A DNA stretch of 55,183 bases. Source: Caryophanales bacterium UBA6259. GTDB taxonomy: Bacteria; Bacillota; Bacilli; Tepidibacillales; Tepidibacillaceae. Under the pieces are notes generated by a model. The model did no database searches, had not been told where the DNA came from, and worked only from the letters and a program-made list of their open reading frames with translations. The first letter of the stretch is position 1, and the number at the start of each line of letters is the position of its first letter. Both the position numbers and the translations under genes were made by a program. The stretch spans positions 1-55,183 of the forward strand of contig DJVJ01000028.1 in the NCBI GenBank assembly GCA_002441135.1, given 5' to 3'. Positions 26,091 through 35,062 of this stretch are shown here, in pieces.

Positions 26091-27235
26091 GAATACTAAT
26101 TGTAACAGAGATTATTGCGGGCAATGGCCATTATAAGGCTGCGGTGAATCTGAAAAAGGCCTTTTTAAGTCATAATTTTCAGCACGATATTGAAATCATA
26201 ACGATTATTTCTTTATTAAGTAAAAGGATTGAACGATTAATAACGTATGTCTATTTGACGTTAATTACAAAGCAACCAAAATTGTGGGGCTGGATTTATC
26301 GAAGAGAAACCAAATTTTCGTTCGTTTTCCGAAAATTGATCGCGATGCTTCTTGTTTATGGGCTACGGTCTTATGTTCGTCGGCATAAGCCAGAAGTCGT
26401 AATTGCTACTCATGCCAGTGGTATAGGAGCATTAGCGCTGTTGAAAAAGCAACAATCCTTTAAGCTGGGTGCTGCTTTTACCGATTTTAATGTCAATAGC
26501 TTTTGGGTTCATCCAGCCATCGATTATTATTTTGTTGGCCATGAATCCCTTAAAGAGCAATTGATTTATAAATATCAGGTCCCTGAGGAAAAGGTCTATG
26601 TTACCGGGATTCCTATTGACCCACTTTTTGCAAGTAAAGGAGCAAAAATAAAGCAACAAAGGAAACGGAATCCTTTTTCCATCTTAATTATGGGTGGTGG
26701 CTTAGGTCTAGGTGGAATTCAAGAGATTGTAGAAACTTTATCGAATGTAAAAATAGGAGTTCCTTTTTCCCTTAAAGTAATTACAGGAACCAATCAAAAA
26801 TTATATGACCAACTCCACAAAATTAAGCATCAGTTTTCTTTTCCAGTGGAGGTTTATCACTATGTAGAGGATGTACAATCATTGATGGCAAACAGTCAGT
26901 TGATTATCACTAAAGCAGGAGGCTTAACTACCTCTGAGGCAATGTCTATTCCTTTACCCATTCTTCTCTATCGTCCACTACCAGGGCAGGAGGAAAAGAA
27001 TACCCGATTTTTAATTAAAAACCATGCTGCCATTCTAACCAATACACCGGAGATGATAAGCTATTGGGTAAAGTATCTTTATGACCATCCACGCCTTTAT
27101 GATAAGCTTAAGGCTCACGGCAAGAAAATAGGGAAGCCCAATGCTTCATTAACTATTGCTCAAGTTATTGAAAAGGAAGCCAAGCTTCATTATCTTCAAA
27201 CAGATTATATGGAGAAAGCCAATCAAGGGTTTTAA
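26087..27235 (+). CDS. ykoN: Glycosyltransferase, MGDG-synthase/UgtP-like (YkoN-like)
   Basis: A 382-residue GT-B fold enzyme. The N-terminal half begins RILIVTEIIAGNGHYKAAVN, containing the G-N-G-H-x-x-A motif of diacylglycerol glycosyltransferases (MGDG synthase and UgtP). The C-terminal UDP-sugar half has LIMGGGLGLGGIQEIVE and ITKAGGLTTSEAMSIPLPIL, with a conserved KAGG/E pattern. It probably transfers a hexose from UDP-sugar to a lipid or polyprenol at the membrane. Translation is coupled to the preceding YkoP-like gene by a 4-nt overlap. Linkage with YkoP and a metallophosphoesterase repeats the Bacillus yko arrangement. Confidence 0.85.
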   Translation: MRILIVTEIIAGNGHYKAAVNLKKAFLSHNFQHDIEIITIISLLSKRIERLITYVYLTLITKQPKLWGWIYRRETKFSFVFRKLIAMLLVYGLRSYVRRHKPEVVIATHASGIGALALLKKQQSFKLGAAFTDFNVNSFWVHPAIDYYFVGHESLKEQLIYKYQVPEEKVYVTGIPIDPLFASKGAKIKQQRKRNPFSILIMGGGLGLGGIQEIVETLSNVKIGVPFSLKVITGTNQKLYDQLHKIKHQFSFPVEVYHYVEDVQSLMANSQLIITKAGGLTTSEAMSIPLPILLYRPLPGQEEKNTRFLIKNHAAILTNTPEMISYWVKYLYDHPRLYDKLKAHGKKIGKPNASLTIAQVIEKEAKLHYLQTDYMEKANQGF

Positions 27236-27277
27236 AAGAAGTAGATAAGATTAAAAAAGAAAAAGAGGTAAAAAAAT

Positions 27278-27347
27278 AGGAAAAGGCTGTAGTTAAAATT
27301 GCCTTTTCCTAATTCTATTTTTATACTTGGGGACAAGCCAAGTTTTT
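27278..27347 (+). terminator. Two adjacent terminators after the yko-like pair
   Basis: First hairpin: AGGAAAAGGC with GCCTTTTCCT (13-nt loop) followed by AATTCTATTTTT. Second: ACTTGG with CCAAGT (7-nt loop) followed by TTTTTC at 27325-27348. They separate ykoN from the convergent phosphoesterase. Confidence 0.82.
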
Positions 27348-27348
27348 C

Positions 27349-28155
27349 TTATGAAAGGGTATGAAGTGTTATCTCTGGTTTAGAGCGTAAACGAATATTG
27401 ATTCCTGTTTGCCCAAGCCCTTCACTAATATAAAAAGGCTTTTTATGATGAAAATGAAGACCTTTAATCACATTTCGGCGGGCTAGCTTACCCATCTTCA
27501 CTAGATGGTAAGCCTTTGGATAATGAATTTGGCCTCCATGGAAATGGCCAGATAACAGATAATCAAAATGATATTCATCCATTTTTAGAACCAAATTCGG
27601 GTCATGGGTTAGCACAAGATTAATTCCATCCTTGATCCCGTGATAAGACTTTTCAACATCGCTTCTTTTCGTATGATTATCATCGATGCCAATGATATTA
27701 ATTAGTTGCCCATCGACATTTAAAGAACGGTTTTCATTGATGAGAACATGGACTCCTGCGTTTTCCATCACCATTTTTAAGCTATCAATATGCTGCTTAA
27801 TTACATAATCATGATTACCAAAAACAGCATAGATTCCGTATTTTGCATCTAGCTTTTTTAAAACATGCAGATAATCTAGGAATTTATCGATACTACGTAC
27901 TCGATCTAAATAATCTCCAGTTAAGGCAATCAAATCAATAGATTTATCCTTCAATTGATCATAAAGCTGGTCTGGGGTTACAGAGATGTTTTCCATGTGT
28001 AGGTCAGATAAATGTAAGACATGAAGAGGAGTTTTTGCTTTATTGTTATCTATTTTAATATCAATATGAGTAAATTCCGGAGCAAAAGTATTTTTGTGTG
28101 CGATATAAAACAAAACAGATAATATCGCAACCAAAATGCCAATAATCCATATCAT
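27349..28155 (-). CDS. ykoQ: Membrane-anchored metallophosphoesterase (YkoQ-like)
   Basis: A 268-residue calcineurin-like phosphoesterase. The first 20 residues form a membrane anchor (WIIGILVAILSVLFYIA). Metal ligands are visible in LHLSDLHMEN (D, H), ALTGDYLD (D), FGNHD (N, H), VLTHDP (H) and SGHFHGGQ (H, H). Relatives such as YkuE and YkoQ act on lipids or cell-surface phosphates. AGAAGGTGA precedes the ATG. It is convergent with the yko-like pair, so the three genes form a likely functional cluster for an envelope glycolipid or polymer. Confidence 0.86.
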   Translation of the reverse strand: MIWIIGILVAILSVLFYIAHKNTFAPEFTHIDIKIDNNKAKTPLHVLHLSDLHMENISVTPDQLYDQLKDKSIDLIALTGDYLDRVRSIDKFLDYLHVLKKLDAKYGIYAVFGNHDYVIKQHIDSLKMVMENAGVHVLINENRSLNVDGQLINIIGIDDNHTKRSDVEKSYHGIKDGINLVLTHDPNLVLKMDEYHFDYLLSGHFHGGQIHYPKAYHLVKMGKLARRNVIKGLHFHHKKPFYISEGLGQTGINIRLRSKPEITLHTLS

Positions 28156-28285
28156 TATATATCACCTTCTCCCATAATAGTCACAAGTATTATGTTAACA
28201 AGTGATATATACTATTGTATATACTAAAAATATGGAAACAGCATTAATTTCCGAAAAATAACAAAAGAGGTCAAAACCAACAAAA

Positions 28286-28332
28286 GGGGCCAGGCACCTT
28301 TTGTTATAAATTACCAAAAGGTGCCTGGCCCC
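28286..28332. repeat. 18-bp stem palindrome, GGGGCCAGGCACC family
   Basis: GGGGCCAGGCACCTTTTG and its exact complement are separated by an 11-nt spacer. Each arm is itself a near-palindrome (AAAAGGGGCCAGGCACCTTTT). The core matches the palindrome at 9523-9555. It lies directly downstream of the tRNA-Gln gene and could end its transcription, but reads best as a REP-like dispersed element. Confidence 0.75.
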
Positions 28333-28342
28333 ATTTAAAAAG

Positions 28343-28414
28343 CTGGGCAGGCTGGGATCGAACCAGCGTATCACGGAGTCAAAGTCCGTTGCCTTTCCAC
28401 TTGGCTACAGCCCA
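28343..28414 (-). tRNA. tRNA-Gln (anticodon UUG)
   Basis: The minus strand folds into a 72-nt cloverleaf with acceptor TGGGCTG/CTGCCCA (one T-T mismatch), discriminator G, anticodon stem ACGGA/TCCGT and loop CTTTGAC, giving anticodon TTG. The T-arm contains GGTTCGATCCC. CCA is not encoded. The U1-A72 pair and TTG anticodon are normal for bacterial glutamine tRNA. Confidence 0.94.
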
Positions 28415-28548
28415 TCATTGTAGCTACAATAATAGAGTTTGTTATTTTACTGATTGTTATGCAAAAAAACTTATTGGATAGTATTACCGTCTAAAACAAA
28501 ATATAATAGCAATAATTAATATTAAGCGTTAGTTGTGAGGTGTTTTAT

Positions 28549-30432
28549 TTGGAGCATATTGATTTTTCTTTGACGTCATTATTGATTGTTACGATCTTGT
28601 CCTTTATTATTCCGATTCTCATAAAGCGAATCAAAAGGGTCCAAATTCCTGTGGTCGTCGGAGAAATTGTTGCTGGAATGATTATTGGAAAAAGTGGTTT
28701 TGATTTTATCGTAATGGATGAAAATTTGAATTTCATCATGTTTTTTGGTCTTGCATATTTAATGTTTGCATCCGGCTTAGAAATTGATTTTCAGGTTCTT
28801 TTTGACCAGGATAAAAACTCATCGGAAGCAGAAAATAAAAGCTTCCTTCAAAAGTATCTCAAAAATCCGGTCGTATTTTCCATTATTATCTTATTGTTCA
28901 CCTTAGCTTTTGCCTACATAGTTTCTCTGTTTCTTGCAGAGACAGGAATCATAAAAGATCCTTTATTAATGGCTCTGATTATTGGTACTACCTCATTGGG
29001 AGTAGTTGTACCTATTTTAAAGGAAAAAGGCATTGCGGCAAGTTCATTAGGGCAATACATAATTACCGGCGCAGTGATGGCAGATTTTGTAACCATGCTC
29101 TTGATTTCTGTTGCTGTTTCCCTTTTTAAAGGTGGATTTAGTGCGGAGGTATTTTTAATCTTCGGCTTACTTTTTTTAGTCTTCGTATTTTATCGAATTA
29201 GTCTTCATTTTCAACAGCTTCCCCTTATCCAAAATCTAGCTCATGGGACAACACAAATTGGGATTCGTGGTTCCTTTGCATTAATTCTCATTTTTCTTGT
29301 ATTAGCGGAAAGTATTGGTGTGGAGTTAATTTTAGGTGCATTTTTAGCTGGAACGATTGTCTCCCTTGTAAGTCAAAATCAACGTGAGGAGATCTATCAT
29401 AAGCTAGATGCGATTGGTTTCGGATTTTTGATTCCGATCTTTTTTATCCTTGTGGGAGTAACCTTTGATATTAAACAATTATTTAATAATCCAGAAGCGT
29501 TGGTATTTGTTCCAATATTATTGTTTATCGTCTATTTGGTGAAAGGAATCCCTGCTTTATTATTAAAGCTATTCTTTCCATGGAGAGAGACGATGGGTGG
29601 AGCCATCCTATTAACCACTCAGATGAGTGTCACCATCGCAGCAGCAGCAGTAGGACTTCAAGTAGGAGCGATTAGCCCTGAGGTGAATGCCGCAATTATC
29701 TTAGTCGCGATTTTGACCAGTATCATTTCACCCATTCTCTTTGGCAAAATTATCCCTGACCGACAGGAGGAAAAAGAGGAAGAGAAAAACGTGGTGATCA
29801 TAGGAACTACCAAAGAAGCAGTTCTTCTTGCACGTCGATTAATAAGTGTGGGCATTCATGTCATGATAATTGAATCTAAGCGGGAAAAGGTAGAGGATTA
29901 TCTAATGACAGGAATAGAAATAGCTTGGGGAGATGCCACGAACAAAGATTTATTAGAGGAGCTAGAGATAACTCAAGCCCAAGCCGTGATAATAGCAACA
30001 GGAAGTGATGAGAAGAATCACGAGATAGCAACACTTATTGCAGAAGAATTTGCATATGAAAAGGGGATTGCTTTAATTAGTGATCCAAATGTGATTGAGA
30101 AATCCCGAGAAAAAAATCAATTTAGAGTGGTTAATCCCAATATTTCTGTTGTTAGTTTATTAGAAAATATGATTCGTCATCCAATCACCGCAGATATATT
30201 AGAGGATAAGAGAGATTTACACATGGAGGAAGTCGAAGTAACTAGCAAGAAGTTGATTGGTAAAATGCTCCGTCATGCTAATATTTCTGGGGAAATACTG
30301 ATTTTCTCTATTTATAGAGAAGGGGAGACCTTACTTCCACATGGAGATACAGTATTTCAAAAAGGAGATATTCTGCTTGTTCTTGGAACCAGTCAATCGG
30401 TTCAAAATTTTCAAAGATATGCTGCTGTATAA
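28549..30432 (+). CDS. CPA2 cation:proton antiporter with RCK (TrkA) domains
   Basis: A 627-residue membrane protein. Residues 1-390 form about 12 hydrophobic segments of a Kef/CPA2 exchanger (IPVVVGEIVAGMIIGKSGFD, LGTTSLG-like GTTSLGVVVPIL, ELILGAFLAGTIVSL). Residues about 405-520 form a TrkA-N nucleotide-binding domain (VVIIGTTKEAVLLARRL) and the last 80 residues a TrkA-C domain. Such proteins exchange K+ or Na+ for H+ under control of nucleotide ligands. The start is taken as TTG with GTGAGGTG upstream; a GTG nine bases earlier is also possible. Single gene, next to tRNA-Gln. Confidence 0.92.
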   Translation: MEHIDFSLTSLLIVTILSFIIPILIKRIKRVQIPVVVGEIVAGMIIGKSGFDFIVMDENLNFIMFFGLAYLMFASGLEIDFQVLFDQDKNSSEAENKSFLQKYLKNPVVFSIIILLFTLAFAYIVSLFLAETGIIKDPLLMALIIGTTSLGVVVPILKEKGIAASSLGQYIITGAVMADFVTMLLISVAVSLFKGGFSAEVFLIFGLLFLVFVFYRISLHFQQLPLIQNLAHGTTQIGIRGSFALILIFLVLAESIGVELILGAFLAGTIVSLVSQNQREEIYHKLDAIGFGFLIPIFFILVGVTFDIKQLFNNPEALVFVPILLFIVYLVKGIPALLLKLFFPWRETMGGAILLTTQMSVTIAAAAVGLQVGAISPEVNAAIILVAILTSIISPILFGKIIPDRQEEKEEEKNVVIIGTTKEAVLLARRLISVGIHVMIIESKREKVEDYLMTGIEIAWGDATNKDLLEELEITQAQAVIIATGSDEKNHEIATLIAEEFAYEKGIALISDPNVIEKSREKNQFRVVNPNISVVSLLENMIRHPITADILEDKRDLHMEEVEVTSKKLIGKMLRHANISGEILIFSIYREGETLLPHGDTVFQKGDILLVLGTSQSVQNFQRYAAV

Positions 30433-30473
30433 AAGATAGAAAAGGTTAAGGTAATTAAATAAATCCTAATTAA

Positions 30474-30508
30474 AATGGCATGTCGAACAAATTTCGCGAC
30501 ATGCCATT
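30474..30508. terminator. Terminator hairpin between antiporter and rhodanese genes
   Basis: AATGGCATGTCG pairs perfectly with CGACATGCCATT around an 11-nt loop. The flanking sequence is only moderately T-rich. It stands between convergent genes. Confidence 0.6.
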
Positions 30509-30517
30509 ACTATTATT

Positions 30518-30853
30518 CTAAATATAAGAACCAGTTTCCACTTTACCTGTCCATTGTTGCATTCCACCAACCATGTTTTTCGGGTTAGAGAAGCCAAGCT
30601 CTAGCATTAGTTCGGTTGCTACCCCACTACGATTTCCTCTTCGGCAAACGATAATATATTCCAGGCTTTTATCCAACGTCTCGAGATAATTGGGTAAAGA
30701 ATTTAGAGGGATAAGAGTCACACCAGGAATATGGCCTTCCTCATACTCATCTAGTTCTCGGACATCGATTAAGAGTAATTTTTCGTTATTCATAAGTCTT
30801 TGCTTCACTTCATCAGGTTGAATTTCTGGAATCTCTGGAATTTCAGAAGTCAT
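30518..30853 (-). CDS. Single-domain rhodanese-like sulfurtransferase
   Basis: A 111-residue rhodanese domain. The active-site loop is CRRGNRS in YIIVCRRGNRSGVATELM, with the catalytic cysteine at about residue 73. Upstream are LLLIDVRELDEYEEGHIPG and a proline/glutamate-rich N-terminus (EIPEIPEIQPDEV). It handles sulfane sulfur transfer or detoxification in the cytoplasm. The ATG at 30853 is preferred because AAAAGGAG lies eight bases upstream; the GTG at 30862 overlaps that site. No sulfur-metabolism gene is adjacent. Confidence 0.9.
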   Translation of the reverse strand: MTSEIPEIPEIQPDEVKQRLMNNEKLLLIDVRELDEYEEGHIPGVTLIPLNSLPNYLETLDKSLEYIIVCRRGNRSGVATELMLELGFSNPKNMVGGMQQWTGKVETGSYI

Positions 30854-31113
30854 ATTGTTCACTCCTTTTACAAATATTCATTATTCCTATTATATCATTA
30901 ATTGCCTGTCCAATTTACGACAAGTTGAAGGAGAAAAGAGGAATTATATCAAAAGTAATCAAAACAACTGATTTGAATAAATTTAATAAAATTTTTTCTG
31001 CTTATTTGTATACATAATGTCTTATGCTTTGTTATATACGTGAAGGTTATTATATAATAACATCGTTTAGCTTTTCCAAAGTCGACTTGGAAGAAGTATG
31101 AAGGTGGTGAATT

Positions 31114-31617
31114 ATGGCTAATGAAACACTAGAGGATCTTCTAATAGAAGAAGCCAAAGTAGTTTTTAAATATCTAGTGAAAATGGGAGCAAGTAAAGAG
31201 GATGCAGAAGATATTATTCAGGATACCCTTTTTAAAACTATAGAAAATATCGATGGTATTGATGAGAATAAGATAAGGGCTTGGCTGTTTAAAGTAGCCA
31301 TAAATCGCTATTACAATCTTTATAAAAAAAATAAAAGAGTAAGTCCAATTGCTACGGAAAAAGTTGAAGAGCTAGTTGAACCATTAAAAGGTCCCGAGGA
31401 GCAATATATGACTCAAGAGAAAGTAAAAGGTATCTATCTAGTCTTAGAACAGTTAAAGCCAGCATATCGAAACTTAATTATTTTCAAATATTTAATGGAA
31501 TTATCCTATAAAGAAATTGCAAGCATAATGGAACTAAACGAAGAAAAAGTTAAAGTCTATTTATATCGAGCAAGGAACAAATTCAAAGAAATTTGGGAGG
31601 GACAACAATTTGAATAA
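31114..31617 (+). CDS. ECF-type RNA polymerase sigma factor
   Basis: A 167-residue sigma-70 family factor of the extracytoplasmic-function group. Region 2 includes ASKEDAEDIIQDTLFKTIEN and the -10 recognition helix IRAWLFKVAINRYYNLYKKN. Region 4 (LEQLKPAYRNLIIFKYLMEL then SYKEIASIMELNEEKVKVYL) contains the -35-binding helix-turn-helix. AAGGTGG lies before the ATG. The stop overlaps the start of the anti-sigma gene, the standard layout for co-production. It would control an envelope-stress regulon similar to SigM/SigX systems. I did not find a self-type ECF promoter I can support. Confidence 0.93.
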   Translation: MANETLEDLLIEEAKVVFKYLVKMGASKEDAEDIIQDTLFKTIENIDGIDENKIRAWLFKVAINRYYNLYKKNKRVSPIATEKVEELVEPLKGPEEQYMTQEKVKGIYLVLEQLKPAYRNLIIFKYLMELSYKEIASIMELNEEKVKVYLYRARNKFKEIWEGQQFE

Positions 31618-32713
31618 TGATAACAAAAATAAGAACAAGAATGAACAGAAAATAAATCACCCAATCTTGGATGATGAAAAAGATTTGGACCGTTTTTTTG
31701 ATAATGTAAAAGAGACAAAATTAAAGAAGACGATAACAAAAGCAAAGCGTCGTTCAATTATCCGGAATATCATGATTAGTGTGTTAGTGGTTGCAGTATT
31801 GCTAATTGGCGGTTCTATTGCTAATAACGAGCTAAATTACCGATTAGAAGGACCAATACAAATTGCTGTCGATAATTTTAATAAAATATCTGCACCGAAC
31901 AAATATATTGGCCAAGTAAAGAGATATCATGGCTTCTTAGGTGGAAAAAATGAATATACCACCTACAAATTAATTGAAGGTAAAGTAGTTTATACAGGGG
32001 AAGGTACCTATAGTTATGGGATATTACAAAACGATTACGGTAGCTGGATTGGAATGGAATCTCCTTTAATACTTGGTTCTAGCTTTGGTATCGATGATTT
32101 AAAATTGCAAAGATTTAATGAACTTGGACAAAAAGAAATGGTGTTCTTTTATCCATTCATTAACTATTCCGAGTATAAAAATGATTTACAAATACTAGAT
32201 CAATTAGAAGAAAATAAAATCATGGAAATGGCTTTATCCTTTGACAAAGCCTATAGCATGGATCAGGTGAAAAAGATGATTCCAGGTAATGTGACCTTAG
32301 CCTGGTACTGGATTGATGATATGAATGATCAAGAAAAAGAAGAAAAACAGCCTCGTAAGGAGGAATCAACGAATCCAAATGGGGGGGAAGAAATCATAGA
32401 GATGCCAGCTAGAATTGTCTCTGAACAAAGAGCCTATGGCATCAAAGCACTCAATGAAAATGGGGAACCACTTGAAGAGCCTGAACAAGAGTTTTTCTGG
32501 GCATTAAAAAATGGGAAGGAATATGACACTAGATATAAAGGAGAGTTTGAGCGGGTATATCATCATGTTGTAGGCGAAGATGGTCAACTTGCAAAAGAGG
32601 ACATTAAGGTATTTGGAGTTGTAGTTACAGGAGATAGAGAGAGCTTAAAGTCGCTTAGTAAATTACCGTTTATTAAGGCATCTTCGATGGGAGTTATAGT
32701 GGATAGATATTAA
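31610..32713 (+). CDS. Membrane anti-sigma factor (sigma factor regulator family)
   Basis: A 367-residue protein that should hold the preceding sigma factor inactive at the membrane. A charged N-terminal cytoplasmic part of about 50 residues (with LDRFFDNVKETKLKKTITKA) is followed by one membrane segment (IMISVLVVAVLLIGGSIA, about 54-71) and a long extracytoplasmic domain. The layout and the sequence around the membrane segment (ELNYRLEGP-type) fit proteins with sigma-factor-regulator N- and C-terminal domains. The start is TTG with GGGAGGGAC upstream, inside the end of the sigma gene (8-nt overlap). Activating signal is unknown. Confidence 0.85.
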   Translation: MNNDNKNKNKNEQKINHPILDDEKDLDRFFDNVKETKLKKTITKAKRRSIIRNIMISVLVVAVLLIGGSIANNELNYRLEGPIQIAVDNFNKISAPNKYIGQVKRYHGFLGGKNEYTTYKLIEGKVVYTGEGTYSYGILQNDYGSWIGMESPLILGSSFGIDDLKLQRFNELGQKEMVFFYPFINYSEYKNDLQILDQLEENKIMEMALSFDKAYSMDQVKKMIPGNVTLAWYWIDDMNDQEKEEKQPRKEESTNPNGGEEIIEMPARIVSEQRAYGIKALNENGEPLEEPEQEFFWALKNGKEYDTRYKGEFERVYHHVVGEDGQLAKEDIKVFGVVVTGDRESLKSLSKLPFIKASSMGVIVDRY

Positions 32714-32737
32714 ATATTCAATATTAATAAAAAAGAA

Positions 32738-32777
32738 AAAAATAGAAATCGAAGTATATCTTTGATTTCTATTTTTA
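32738..32777 (+). terminator. Terminator after anti-sigma gene
   Basis: AAAAATAGAAATC pairs with GATTTCTATTTTT around a 13-nt loop, which has an inner AAG/CTT pair. Confidence 0.8.
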
Positions 32778-32918
32778 ATGCACAAAAAAATAAAAATATT
32801 TTAAATATTCTGAAAAAATAAGAAGGAAATTGTAAAAACGTGTCGTATTTAGTAACTTACCTCCTATAAATTTTTAAAAAACAGTAAAAAAATAGGGATA
32901 AAGGACTGATGTTAATGT

Positions 32919-34031
32919 ATGAGTGATATTCCAGAATATCTGAATCATTTACTATTATTTTGTTTTTCGTCTGATGTAAGTGATATTCATTTTGAACCAC
33001 ATAAGAAAAAAGGAGTGGTTCGTATACGTAAGGATGGGTACCTATCAATTTATGAAGAAATTCCCATCGAAAGATTTCAATCTATAATAAATCGAATTAA
33101 AATTTTAGCTAATATTAACCCGGGTGAAAAAAGGATTCCTCAAGATAGTTCTATTCGTTTTGAAGATGAGGAAAACAATCAAAATATCGATCTTAGAATT
33201 TCAACTTTATTAACAATTAATGGTGAAAAATTAGTGATTAGATTACTTAGAAAAGAACCGAGATTTAAAAAAATTGAAGAATTAGGAATGAATCCAAAAA
33301 TTATTCATCACTTTAAAAAGCGCCTTGCTCAAACCAACGGATTAATTATTGTCTCCGGGCCAACTAGTTCTGGTAAAACTACTACTCTATACGCCGCATT
33401 ACAATTCCTTAATAAAATCGATAGAAATATTACGACGTTAGAAGATCCTGTAGAATATAAAATTGAAGGAATCAATCAGGTTCAAGTATATCCACAAGTA
33501 GGATTAGACTTCGCTACTGGATTAAGATCTATTTTAAGACAAGATCCAAATGTGATTATGATTGGTGAGATTAGAGATAAGGAAACTGCTAATATTGCAG
33601 TACAAGCTGCTTTGACCGGACATTTAATATTAACTTCCTTACATACCAATGATGCTGCTAGTGCTATCACAAGGCTTTTAGATATGGGGATAGAGCCATA
33701 TTTAATCGCTTCTTCTGTGCAAATGATTTTATCACAAAGGCTAGTGCGGAAAAAATGTACATGTAATCGTCTTACTACATGTACAAAATGCAATGGTATT
33801 GGTTATCACGGCCGTTTTGCGGTTTATGAGCTTCTGGAGATGGATCAGAATCTCCATCAATCAATTTTAAGTCGAGCTAGTGTACACTCAATTAGGGCAA
33901 AAATGAAGGAATACCATTATCCTTCTATGCGAGAAGAGTTAATGATTAAAGTGAAGGAGGGGACAACTACGATGGAAGAATTCCATCGTGTGATGATTGA
34001 TGAAGAAGAGATGGTTATTTACGAGAGCTAG
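32919..34031 (+). CDS. comGA: Competence pseudopilus assembly ATPase ComGA
   Basis: A 370-residue GspE/PilB-type traffic ATPase that powers pseudopilus assembly for DNA uptake. Visible motifs: an N-terminal region (SDIHFEPHKKKGVVRIRKDG), Walker A GPTSSGKTTT (147-156), Asp box TTLEDPVEYK, Walker B VIMIGEIRD and His box LHTND. A zinc-type four-cysteine group (C280, C282, C288, C291) follows, as in GspE. It starts with ATG and a modest AAAGGA site. It is the first of seven com genes that overlap or nearly touch. I could not find convincing ComK boxes in the 200-bp leader. Confidence 0.94.
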   Translation: MSDIPEYLNHLLLFCFSSDVSDIHFEPHKKKGVVRIRKDGYLSIYEEIPIERFQSIINRIKILANINPGEKRIPQDSSIRFEDEENNQNIDLRISTLLTINGEKLVIRLLRKEPRFKKIEELGMNPKIIHHFKKRLAQTNGLIIVSGPTSSGKTTTLYAALQFLNKIDRNITTLEDPVEYKIEGINQVQVYPQVGLDFATGLRSILRQDPNVIMIGEIRDKETANIAVQAALTGHLILTSLHTNDAASAITRLLDMGIEPYLIASSVQMILSQRLVRKKCTCNRLTTCTKCNGIGYHGRFAVYELLEMDQNLHQSILSRASVHSIRAKMKEYHYPSMREELMIKVKEGTTTMEEFHRVMIDEEEMVIYES

Positions 34032-35049
34032 ATGGAAAGATCGATTTCTCGCGGAATTTAGTAGATTGTTACGATTACAAATAGAAAGTGGAATAATTAT
34101 TACCTATGGATTAAAACTAATGAAGGAGGTGTTGCCAAGAAAATTATGGCCGAATATTGATTTGATCATCTATCACTTAGAACAAGGTTCATCACTTGAA
34201 ATTGCTTTAACCCATGGGAATCTTCCTAAACTATGTATTACGATGGTAAGTATTGGTGAAAGTCATGGAAATTTAGCGAAGACCTTTGAACAATGTGAAT
34301 GGTTTTATGATCAAAGGGCCGAATTAAAAAAAATTATAAAGTCAACATCTGCTTATCCTCTTCTGTTAATACTTTTGGTTATCCTACTGATGATATTTCT
34401 TACAACAATTCTACTTCCTCAGTTTATACTTCTGTATCAAACCACACAAATTGAACTTCCAACAATGACAAAATTTTTACTGACTAGTCATCTACATTTA
34501 ATAAAATTTTATAAAGTGTATCTACTACTATTGGGATTATTCACTATTTTTATTTACTGGATTCTTAAAACGTATTATAGCAAAAAGCGGTGGTATCGTT
34601 ATTTATTGAAGTTACCAATAGTGAATAATTACTTGCTGAAAAAATATTCTTACACAGTTAGCTTTTATCTAAGTTTATTTATTAACAACGGTTTGTTTCT
34701 TTTAAAAGGGTTAGAGCTATTAAGCAAACATCCAGATGTCGCTATTAAGGATGCAAGTAATGAAATAATGAAATCCGTCCTAAATGGAAATACACTAACT
34801 GAATCATTAAAGATGACAAATATTTTTTTACCCTCATTTATTGAAATGACACTTCTATACGAAAAAACAGGAACTCTTGAAAAGGGTTTAGCACATTATT
34901 CCCTGCATTTGCAGAAGCAAATAGAATCAGAAATGAAACAAAAATTAAAATGGCTTGAACCAATATTTTTATTGATTGTAGGTGCGATATTGTTATTTGT
35001 TCTTTATGCTTTATTTTTACCTATTTTCACCCTTATTTCTGCAATATGA
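34000..35049 (+). CDS. comGB: Competence pseudopilus platform protein ComGB
   Basis: A 349-residue GspF-family inner-membrane platform protein. Two T2SSF domains are visible, each with a hydrophobic segment (PLLLILLVILLMIFLTTILL near 127; IFLLIVGAILLFVLYALFLP near the end). It anchors the ComGA motor to the pseudopilus. The ATG at 34000 lies within the last codons of comGA (32-bp overlap), which implies translational coupling; no separate strong ribosome binding site is visible. Confidence 0.88.
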   Translation: MKKRWLFTRARWKDRFLAEFSRLLRLQIESGIIITYGLKLMKEVLPRKLWPNIDLIIYHLEQGSSLEIALTHGNLPKLCITMVSIGESHGNLAKTFEQCEWFYDQRAELKKIIKSTSAYPLLLILLVILLMIFLTTILLPQFILLYQTTQIELPTMTKFLLTSHLHLIKFYKVYLLLLGLFTIFIYWILKTYYSKKRWYRYLLKLPIVNNYLLKKYSYTVSFYLSLFINNGLFLLKGLELLSKHPDVAIKDASNEIMKSVLNGNTLTESLKMTNIFLPSFIEMTLLYEKTGTLEKGLAHYSLHLQKQIESEMKQKLKWLEPIFLLIVGAILLFVLYALFLPIFTLISAI

Positions 35050-35062
35050 AGGAGGATTACTT

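Noticed and set aside
32777..32918. ComK binding boxes before comGA
   Set aside because: A- and T-runs are abundant, but no pair of AAAA-N5-TTTT boxes with proper spacing stands out from the background composition.
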